Notes under the pieces: model-generated
Seen by the model: the letters and a program-made list of their open reading frames with translations, nothing else
What the model was told of the DNA's origin: nothing
Database searches by the model: none
Assembly (NCBI RefSeq): GCF_000328525.1
Contig: NC_019964.1
Location: forward strand, 992,001-1,056,000
Origin: Halovivax ruber XH-70
GTDB lineage: Archaea; Halobacteriota; Halobacteria; Halobacteriales; Natrialbaceae
Direction of reading: 5' to 3'
DNA: 64,000 bases
Translations under genes and position numbers: made by a program
Part shown: positions 57,813-64,000 of the stretch, piece by piece
Position numbering within the stretch: position 1 is the stretch's first letter
Layout of the letters: every line of letters starts with the position of its first letter

Positions 57813-58862
57813 ATGACGGAGACAATACTGGTAACTGGTGGAGCAGGACTGATTGGCTCGATGTGCTGCGAGGAACTCATCGAGAACGGTTATAATGTTG
57901 TAAGCGTAGATAATTATGGACGCGGGGATATCTTCGGGGATGAAGGGAATACTGAGTCCAATGTAACCGAGTATCTCGATGATGATCGGATTGACCATCA
58001 TCAAATGGATATCCGTGATGACGACTTTGACGAGATTGTTGCCAGTGTTGATGGGATCATTCACACAGCTGCCCAACCGTCCCATCCACGATCAATCGAA
58101 ATCCCGTACGAAGATTTCGATATCAACGTACGCGGCACACTGAAGCTACTCGAAGCAGTTCGGACACAGAACCCAGACATTCCACTAGTGTTCACATCGA
58201 CGAACAAGGTATACGGCGAAATGCCGAACTACTTTTCATACGAGAAAGTCGGTGACCGGTTTGAGCCAGTTGACGATACACTATGGAACGGATTCGATGA
58301 ATCGTTGCGAATCGACCAAAACAAACACACTCCGTTTGGAGTTTCGAAGGCCTCTGCGGATCTGTACGTTCAAGAGTACGCGCGAATGTACGATATCAAA
58401 GCAGGAATATTCCGACTGGGATGTGTTACTGGGGGCGCTGCCCACGCCGTCGAACTTCACAACTGGGAACCGTATTTCGTAAAGCTTGCTCTCACGGGAG
58501 AGGAACTGAGTATATACGGGTACGAGGGGTATCAGGTCCGGGATGTGATTCACGCCAAGGATCTTGCGAATCTCTTTCGCCGGTACTTGGAGTCACCTTC
58601 ACCAGGTCAGGTGTATAATGTTGGCGGCGGACGCAAGAACTCAATCTCACTGCGGGAATCATTCGACCTAATCGAAGAGGTTACTGGAAATACACTCGAG
58701 TATTCACACGCTGAACAGCGTGAAGCCGACCACCAGTGGTGGATTTCAGACCTCTCAAAAGTTCATAGACATTATCCTGATTGGGAAATTACGCACGGAC
58801 TGCGCGAGATCTTCGAGGATATCACCAAGGCTCTCAGAAAAAACCTCGACGAAGTATCGTGA
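57813..58862 (+). CDS. Extended SDR, CDP-paratose 2-epimerase/tyvelose-epimerase-like
   Basis: A 349-residue SDR with ILVTGGAGLIGSMCCEELI, VVSVDNYGRGD, IIHTAAQPSHPRS, FTSTNKVYGEMPNYFS, HTPFGVSKASADLYVQEYAR and FRLGCVTGGAAHAVELHNWEPY. The TNKVYG, the FGVSKASAD and the GCVTGG stretches are those of CDP-paratose 2-epimerases (RfbE) and relatives. Whether the nucleotide is CDP, UDP or dTDP is not settled by sequence. The stop is followed two bases later by the convergent sulfatase-like gene's end. Confidence 0.78.
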   Translation: MTETILVTGGAGLIGSMCCEELIENGYNVVSVDNYGRGDIFGDEGNTESNVTEYLDDDRIDHHQMDIRDDDFDEIVASVDGIIHTAAQPSHPRSIEIPYEDFDINVRGTLKLLEAVRTQNPDIPLVFTSTNKVYGEMPNYFSYEKVGDRFEPVDDTLWNGFDESLRIDQNKHTPFGVSKASADLYVQEYARMYDIKAGIFRLGCVTGGAAHAVELHNWEPYFVKLALTGEELSIYGYEGYQVRDVIHAKDLANLFRRYLESPSPGQVYNVGGGRKNSISLRESFDLIEEVTGNTLEYSHAEQREADHQWWISDLSKVHRHYPDWEITHGLREIFEDITKALRKNLDEVS

Positions 58863-58864
58863 GA

Positions 58865-59875
58865 TCACTTGTACCCTAAGGCCTCTAGTTGCTCTTGCAA
58901 CGCGTTTTCCCCGATATCTACTGCTCCGTCTCCTTCGCCTGATTGAATCACTCGCCGTTCACTTTCCGGCTTAATTTCTAACCATGGGACTTTACAGAGC
59001 TCAATAGTTTTTGGGTTGTGATAATGTTCGTATAGCTTTGGGAGAAACCGATACGGTTTTTCACCGAACATTTCCCCATGGTCTGAACTAACAACCACCT
59101 TTCCATCTATTCTTTCAACCAGGTTACGAACCTCCTGTAACACGATACTGAGGTTCTCTCTATATGCACATCTTGCATCTTCTTCACTTATTATCCCGTC
59201 TATAAGAGCACCGATATACCGATCATCTACGTCAGATCTCATGCCAGAGATGTTGTTCTCCGTGAGTAGCTTTCTACCAGTTGGTCCGATCGGCGGGTCG
59301 TGAGGTTGCATATAGTGGACAATGATTCGCTTGTTTTCGTTGTGATTGTGTGCCTCTATTGCAGCCTTCGTAACTTCTTCAGGCATAACACACTCCATAG
59401 TTGAGTCCCACTTTTCGATAGGAGTTGCATCCACCTTATAGAAATTATCTTCTTCAATCATATGGGCGTGGGGATTGGCCGTTACGTATACTGTATCTTC
59501 GAACCTGTTCCCCGAAAAGTTCTTCTTAATGAATGTAGGTGAGTCAACTCCATGGGATATTCGATGACTAAGATCTCCTGAAATATCGCACACACTATCG
59601 AAATCATCGTAACGGCATGCATCTAAGAGAATGAGTGTGTCCCAGTCGTCGTCCATTATATCTGATCCGTTTCCGTATTTCAATCTAAATAATATATTGT
59701 ATATTGGCTTTAAGTACCAGACGATAGGGAACTGCGAAGCATCGGCTGATGGTCTGAGATTTTTGCTGGAGAGGGGAATGATGCGCGAGGAAAGATAAGA
59801 AGACACACTAGAGAGGAAGGCCACTAATCCTTCTTCTCTCAAAATTTTCTTACTCTTTTGCAGTTTGTCACGCAT
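58865..59875 (-). CDS. Alkaline-phosphatase/sulfatase-superfamily protein, DxCRYD subfamily
   Basis: A 336-residue protein: LILLDACRYDDF, GVDSPTFIKKNF (probable nucleophile Ser), HYMQPHDPPIGP, VVSSDHGEMFGE and a closing LEALGYK. It is the most AT-rich member of the three, with an extra N-terminal basic stretch (MRDKLQKSKKILREEG) that may bind membrane or nucleic acid. It is convergent with the epimerase gene, and its start faces the neuB remnant. A glycan-modifying esterase or transferase role is inferred. Confidence 0.82.
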   Translation of the reverse strand: MRDKLQKSKKILREEGLVAFLSSVSSYLSSRIIPLSSKNLRPSADASQFPIVWYLKPIYNILFRLKYGNGSDIMDDDWDTLILLDACRYDDFDSVCDISGDLSHRISHGVDSPTFIKKNFSGNRFEDTVYVTANPHAHMIEEDNFYKVDATPIEKWDSTMECVMPEEVTKAAIEAHNHNENKRIIVHYMQPHDPPIGPTGRKLLTENNISGMRSDVDDRYIGALIDGIISEEDARCAYRENLSIVLQEVRNLVERIDGKVVVSSDHGEMFGEKPYRFLPKLYEHYHNPKTIELCKVPWLEIKPESERRVIQSGEGDGAVDIGENALQEQLEALGYK

Positions 59876-59969
59876 ACTGCGTATTTGCAATCACTGGTTA
59901 AAAGATTCTCGGAGAGGGTGTTCGGTACGGACCAAATTGATTGCATCCATACAGTACTATTTGAACTTT

Positions 59970-60175
59970 TTAATTAGATACTCCACCTCGTTTAGCATCT
60001 TGGGTTACTAATCGGTCGGCGCAAAATGTCTGGCAATTTACCGCGGTGGCCGCTGCAGAAACAGCAGCGTTGACCAATCCGAAGGCGACTTGCAAGTCTC
60101 CATTGTGATTTATGCCTGCTTCAGCGATGAAGTAAGTGGTGAGTCGGGCCCGATTTCAGCACCAGGGATCTCCAT
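59970..60175 (-). pseudogene. 5' remnant of neuB (sialic/legionaminic-acid synthase), frameshifted and truncated
   Basis: The minus strand from ATG 60175 encodes MEIPGAEIGPDSP, the start of NeuB-type synthases. A one-base deletion near 60136 then shifts the frame, after which it reads FIAEAGINHNGDLQVAFGLV, then NCQTFCADRLVTQDAKRGG and stops at TAA 59970. The order IGPDSPxYFIAEAGxNHNGD, then QTFxAxxLVT is diagnostic of N-acetylneuraminate/pseudaminate-type synthases. The remaining about 270 codons are absent, so no enzyme is made. It shows that the locus once held a nonulosonic-acid pathway gene. Confidence 0.85.
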
Positions 60176-60225
60176 ATCAGGGGTCCTATCGAAGAACGAA
60201 AAATGACACTGTACGTTGCTTTTGA

Positions 60226-62019
60226 CTACCGAGCTGACTGAATGGCGTACAGATTAGCGTATTCGCTGTCGTTATCCAGTAATTCACCGTGCGTCCCTCG
60301 CTCGATGATCTCCCCCTCATCCACTGTGTAGATCCGGTCGGCGTTCTCTACGGTTGATAGTCGGTGCGCAATCGCGATCATCCCATACTCCCGATCCATC
60401 GCCTCGATCTCGGCCTGGACATCCTGTTCGAGATTTGAGTCAAGGTCACTTGTTGCCTCGTCAAGGATCAGGAAGTCAGCGTCTTTCAACAGCGCTCTCG
60501 CAAGAGCCACACGCTGGCGCTGCCCTCCTGACAACCGCACTCCATCGTCACCGAGCTGGGAGTCGTACCCGTTTGGCAGTTCGTCGACGAACTGGTCGAC
60601 CTTCGCGATCTCGCAAACCCGCTTCACATCTTCACGCGTCGCGTCTCGATTGCCGATCGTGACGTTTCGCTCCAAGGTTTCGTTGAAGATGTAGGGCTTC
60701 TGGCGCACGTAGGCGATCTGCGAGCGCCACTCGTCCAGGTCGAACTCCTCGATCGGTGTTCCGTCAGATCGAATTCCCCCTGCATCGGCGTCGTACATTC
60801 GTGCGATGAGCGAAACGATGGTCGACTTGCCCGCACCGGACTGGCCCACGAACGCGATGAACTCGCCCTTTTCGACGTCGAACGAGATGTTTCGGAGGAC
60901 TTGCTCGTTTTCGTTATAGGCGAACTTCACGTTCTCGAACGTGACGTCGGGGATCTCGTCGACTGACTCGTCCCCCTCCTGTTCTCGCTCCTTCTCGAGT
61001 TCGTCAAGGAAGTCGAAGGTACGGACGAGGTGGCCGAGATGGCCTTCAACCTTGTACACCTGACTATTCAACCGGCTCACCAGCGGCGAAAGTCGGAACA
61101 TGGCGAAGAGAAAGATGCCCAGCGCTCCCAGTGAGAGGCCTGAGTACGTGAACCCAACGTAGATGAGAACGAAGAGCGAGAGTGCAGCAGCCAGATCGTA
61201 GAAGTTCATCAGTGCTGCCTCGTTCCGCTTAAGATCGATGGAAGATGCGGTATACTGTCGAATCGACTTGTGGAACCGGTTATAAACCTCGTCAGCGAGT
61301 CCGAACAGTTTAACGTCGCGAATCCCCTGGGTCCCTGCCTGCACCGATTGTTGTACCTCCTGATTTGCCTCTGCTACCCGAGAGCCGACAGTGAACGCTG
61401 GTTCGAGAATCTTCCGAAGCAACGCCGTAATCCCGCCGAGCAGGGCCAGCGCGAAGATGGTCATCCGCGGGGCGATGTACGCCATGATGGAGAGGTACAT
61501 CCCGACTAGTGCGAACGTCTGCATCGAGAGGACACCGCTGTCGATCACCTTCCCGGAATACCGAGTTTCGGTGATAATAGCGTTTAGCACGTCGTCTGAT
61601 CCCTCCTCATCGAAGTACCCTATTTCCGCGTCGAGCGCCGCATCGAAGGCTTCAGCGCGAAGCTCCTGTTCGTACCGCTTCCCTAGGATCGCCTTGAGCC
61701 AGGAGACGACGAACGAGGAGGTGAACCGAACCGTCATGATCAGACTGATTCCGATGATCAGCGGCCCTAGTTCGAACGGAATATTGAGGACGTCGTAGGC
61801 CGTCAGGAACGCTTCCATGATGGCGTCCTGGGCTTCGGGCTCCCCGTCGCTCTGTGCGACGGTCATGATTGGGTAGATGAAACTCAGTCCGATCCCTTCG
61901 AGGAAAGCGACGAAGGCACCGAGGATCGTCAGGGCGGCGGTAAACATCGGGCGATACTTGGCGACGCGGACGAGCGCGTCGACCTTCTCGCGCCAGGTAA
62001 TATCGGCGGAGTCTGCCAT
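60226..62019 (-). CDS. ABC exporter, fused membrane and ATPase domains (MsbA-like)
   Basis: A 597-residue half-transporter. Six membrane helices (residues about 15-330) are followed by the ATPase: Walker A FVGQSGAGKST, Q-loop YVRQKPYIF, signature VRLSGGQRQRVALARAL, Walker B FLILDEATSDLD and switch AIAHRLST. Homodimers of this type export lipids, lipid-linked sugars or peptides. Its place at the end of the glycan locus suggests movement of a lipid-linked glycan or surface polymer, but substrate cannot be inferred. The neuB remnant lies at its 3' side. Confidence 0.9.
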   Translation of the reverse strand: MADSADITWREKVDALVRVAKYRPMFTAALTILGAFVAFLEGIGLSFIYPIMTVAQSDGEPEAQDAIMEAFLTAYDVLNIPFELGPLIIGISLIMTVRFTSSFVVSWLKAILGKRYEQELRAEAFDAALDAEIGYFDEEGSDDVLNAIITETRYSGKVIDSGVLSMQTFALVGMYLSIMAYIAPRMTIFALALLGGITALLRKILEPAFTVGSRVAEANQEVQQSVQAGTQGIRDVKLFGLADEVYNRFHKSIRQYTASSIDLKRNEAALMNFYDLAAALSLFVLIYVGFTYSGLSLGALGIFLFAMFRLSPLVSRLNSQVYKVEGHLGHLVRTFDFLDELEKEREQEGDESVDEIPDVTFENVKFAYNENEQVLRNISFDVEKGEFIAFVGQSGAGKSTIVSLIARMYDADAGGIRSDGTPIEEFDLDEWRSQIAYVRQKPYIFNETLERNVTIGNRDATREDVKRVCEIAKVDQFVDELPNGYDSQLGDDGVRLSGGQRQRVALARALLKDADFLILDEATSDLDSNLEQDVQAEIEAMDREYGMIAIAHRLSTVENADRIYTVDEGEIIERGTHGELLDNDSEYANLYAIQSAR

Positions 62020-62396
62020 GGTCGAGTTGGCGGGGCTTTCCGTTCCCGCTCAATAAGCATGCTGTTTCGCCGGGTGGGACTGTAGCTGGGAAATCGTGCT
62101 CACTACACCGCGACGCTGCAGGCACGTTCACGTTCACCTCACCTTGCGATTTTCGGAACCTCTGGGGTGATGGTCAGGAAATAATTGAATATTGGACTCA
62201 GGCCGGTCATCTACCTTCGTCCTAAAAACGCGAAGCTGATGCTTCTTAAACTAGTAAATAATTTATAGATATAAGTGGGTGTACGCCGTTCAACAGACTG
62301 GAAGCGAACGTCTCCACGCTATCTCGGGGGCAGAGAGAAATGCCCCGGGTGCTGGTACCACCCGAGACGCGCTTCCGAACCATCCGGTTCCGAAGC
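62020..62396. other. Intergenic region with promoter and start-proximal hairpins
   Basis: An AT-rich block at 62250-62275 (AATAATTTATAGATATAAG) is a good TATA candidate for the downstream plus-strand gene. A hairpin GGGGCA/TGCCCC surrounds an ATG at 62340, and a 10-bp imperfect hairpin (CTTCCGAACC and GGTTCCGAAG, one mismatch) at 62372-62395 ends one base before the ATG at 62397. These could control translation or mark the start region. No other gene is seen. Confidence 0.45.
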
Positions 62397-62840
62397 ATGA
62401 CTCGATACACTACACACCGACATAAGCGTCCCGGGAGCGAATCGTCCGAATCAGCCCGCCAGCTGGCCACAGATGGCGGAACGAGCGATAGCGTCGACCA
62501 GTCTACTTCGAATTCTGACCAATCAGGTGCCGACCCAAACTCCGAGTCGGACGAACAGACCGCCGATCCGTCACCGCGCGCGGACGGCGATCCTGACGAC
62601 GATCCGGATCCGCCAGCGACGGCCGACCACGAACCTTCTGACGAGGCCGACAACCCGACACCAGTCGACGATCCGTCCGAAGCCTGGAAGGAGACGAACT
62701 ACCCACGCAAACCGACGTGGGCGCCTGACTGTCCGAGCTGCGGCGGCCCGGTGATCAACGTCACCATCGCGGGACCGGGCGTCAGTCAGGTAAGCCCGTG
62801 TGGCTGTAACGTCGCGCCGTCGGACCTGGAGATTCTCTGA
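62397..62840 (+). CDS. Acidic protein with C-terminal zinc-ribbon-like cysteines
   Basis: A 147-residue protein. The first 100 residues are low-complexity and acidic (Ser, Asp, Glu, Pro, Thr). The C-terminal 45 residues hold DCPSCGGPVINVT and SPCGCNV: a CPxCG-type knuckle followed by a CxC pair that could bind one zinc. Only this end looks conserved. An alternative start at 62340 adds 19 basic residues; I prefer 62397 because a hairpin separates the two. Function is unknown. Confidence 0.55.
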   Translation: MTRYTTHRHKRPGSESSESARQLATDGGTSDSVDQSTSNSDQSGADPNSESDEQTADPSPRADGDPDDDPDPPATADHEPSDEADNPTPVDDPSEAWKETNYPRKPTWAPDCPSCGGPVINVTIAGPGVSQVSPCGCNVAPSDLEIL

Positions 62841-63115
62841 CCCGCGCTTGCGTTCGAATCAGTCCTCGCAAACTCGCCTGACACCCACATCCGGCACTCG
62901 TTTCGTCCCTGCAATCCATCCACTACAGAACCGACTCACGATTCCCAGACCGCTCGCTGGCGTGTTTCGATTGCCCAACGGACCATCGTGAGCACGTCCC
63001 ATCAGTCGGTCTGGTGGGTCGATGCCCCCACTGTGGAGTAGCCTGCAACACACGAACGGTCTCGGAACGGTCACTCGCTCACACATCGAATCCGTTGTGC
63101 GAAATCCGAGAGAGA

Positions 63116-63628
63116 TTACTCCGAAAACGAATCCAGTTTCTGTAGTATCTTCGCGTAGACGGTGGGCGCGCAGTACCACCCTTCGTCGATCATCGCGTCG
63201 ATCGTGGCTCGGGCGTCGTCCACGTCGAGCCGTCCGTCTTTCGCGGACTTCAAGACCAGATACGCCGTTCCACGGGTCGTGATTCCCTCGGAAGCGGCGA
63301 CGTCGCGGCCGTACGTTTCGTCCATTACGGCGACGCCGTTGCGCTCGCCGGCGCACGCGAGGACGGCCGCGTCGGCGTCACTGAGGGAGTTGTTCGTCTG
63401 CAGCCGCGAGAGGAGTGAGGTTGACTCGACCGTGACGACGGAGAACCGACCGGCTTCGACGGACCGCTCGATGCGACGCGCATCCGGATATCCTGCCTCG
63501 AGACCGGTTTCGACGACCTCCTCGTAGACGCGCTCTGGGATGACACACGGCGGTTCGTGGTGATCAACGAGCGTCAGTTGGTCGACTTTGGCGAGATAGA
63601 TCAGCGGCGTCGCATCGAACACCCACAT
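63116..63628 (-). CDS. PIN-domain toxin-like nuclease (DUF3368/VapC-like)
   Basis: A 170-residue protein. FDATPLIYLAKVDQL holds the first catalytic Asp, YEEVVETG the Glu, and LSDADAAVLACAGE and MDETYGRDVAA the later acidic residues. Members of this group (DUF3368) form type II modules with RHH/UPF0175 partners. It begins one base after the stop of the upstream antitoxin gene, so the two are coupled. RNA cleavage is inferred from the family. Confidence 0.83.
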   Translation of the reverse strand: MWVFDATPLIYLAKVDQLTLVDHHEPPCVIPERVYEEVVETGLEAGYPDARRIERSVEAGRFSVVTVESTSLLSRLQTNNSLSDADAAVLACAGERNGVAVMDETYGRDVAASEGITTRGTAYLVLKSAKDGRLDVDDARATIDAMIDEGWYCAPTVYAKILQKLDSFSE

Positions 63629-63919
63629 TCACAGCGCCTCGAGGTCGTCGTCGACGTGATCGTCCGCCACCCAGGTCACGTCACGTTCGCTGGCGAGTTG
63701 CGCGAAGTCCCAGACGGACAGCTCCGCCACCTCGGCCGCCCTGCTGAACGTGATGGTTCCGTCCGCGAGTTGCTCGAGTGCTCGTTCGTGACGCCATTCC
63801 TCGAGTCGCTCGGAGAGAAGCTTCCGAACGGCAGTGCTCCGGTCTATGTTCTCGTCCTCGAGATACGTCTCGAGTTCGTCTTCCAGCTCGTCGGGGACGC
63901 GCGCCGAGATCGTTCCCAT
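63629..63919 (-). CDS. Ribbon-helix-helix/UPF0175-type antitoxin
   Basis: A 96-residue protein. Residues 1-45 are a ribbon-helix-helix (MGTISARVPDELEDELETYL, then STAVRKLLSERLEEW); residues about 50-90 are the UPF0175 part (ALEQLADGTITFSRAAEVAELSVWDFAQLASERDV). ATG 63919 is preferred to 63985 because a palindrome precedes it and the extra leader does not fit the family. It is first in the unit with the PIN toxin. Confidence 0.83.
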   Translation of the reverse strand: MGTISARVPDELEDELETYLEDENIDRSTAVRKLLSERLEEWRHERALEQLADGTITFSRAAEVAELSVWDFAQLASERDVTWVADDHVDDDLEAL

Positions 63920-63921
63920 GG

Positions 63922-63947
63922 TGTTTACATCGTGCACAATGTATACA
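63922..63947. promoter_or_regulatory. 26-bp near-perfect palindrome at the antitoxin promoter
   Basis: The half-sites TGTTTACATCGTG and CACAATGTATACA match each other's complement except at two pairs. The element ends three bases upstream of the antitoxin ATG at 63919. RHH antitoxins bind such operators and repress their own promoter, so an autoregulatory site is the natural reading. Confidence 0.7.
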
Positions 63948-64000
63948 AACGCTTCGGTGCCTCGATCGAGCGTTCTGTCGGTCACGGGAACGGATCCGAC

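Overview
The window comes from the chromosome of a halophilic archaeon (class Halobacteria). The evidence is the GC-rich, strongly acidic coding sequence, haloarchaeal lineage markers (a CetZ-type tubulin homologue, CofC/CofG for coenzyme F420, archaeal Twy1, AglB, an HTH-10/bat-type regulator, stand-alone Lrp ligand-binding proteins) and TATA-like boxes close to start codons. I cannot name the genus from sequence alone.

Bases 1-24400 are mostly housekeeping. An HTH-10 regulator is divergent from a tight, overlapping histidine-degradation operon hutU-hutG-hutI-hutH. Then come a DUF5813 protein, a TrkA-type nucleotide-binding protein flanked by two stand-alone Lrp/RAM proteins, thymidylate kinase, an NDUFA9-like reductase, CetZ, CofC, CofG, an M48 peptidase, a VapBC-like pair, bifunctional catalase-peroxidase KatG, a MazF/PemK-like pair, a lipoprotein, an arylamine N-acetyltransferase, a remnant of an NTF2-like gene, Twy1 and a HAD phosphatase.

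Bases 24500-26870 hold the least explained locus: a 718-residue protein with a C-terminal CHAT (caspase-like) domain carrying a His/Cys pair, convergent with a 45-residue single-helix membrane protein resembling the haloarchaeal DUF7503 family.

Bases 27000-62020 form a large surface-glycan region. It opens with a DUF368 (PopT-like polyprenyl-phosphate translocase family) gene beside the oligosaccharyltransferase aglB. Next are a GT2-GT4 fusion joined by seven 24-bp tandem repeats, a Wzx-like flippase, methyltransferases, more glycosyltransferases, and a cytidylyltransferase-like plus CDP-glycerol glycerophosphotransferase-like pair. Four alkaline-phosphatase-superfamily proteins are spread through the region; three of them form one distinct subfamily. 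From about 45350 the base composition becomes visibly more AT-rich, as expected of an exchanged cassette. A coupled operon there (46742-51795) encodes acetyltransferase, aminotransferase, NAD-dependent oxidoreductase, UDP-sugar 6-dehydrogenase and 2-epimerase, which is the full enzyme set for UDP-2,3-diacetamido-mannuronic acid. A GT61 gene, a UXS-like SDR, a CDP-paratose/tyvelose epimerase-like SDR, a decayed neuB fragment and an ABC exporter close the region. A likely working model is that nucleotide sugars are made here, assembled on dolichol phosphate by the GTs, flipped by the Wzx-like protein, transferred to protein by AglB, and that the lipid carrier is recycled by the DUF368 protein.

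Bases 62020-64000 hold a small zinc-ribbon protein and a PIN/RHH toxin-antitoxin-like pair whose start is preceded by a 26-bp near-perfect palindrome. I found no tRNA, rRNA, CRISPR array or intact transposase.
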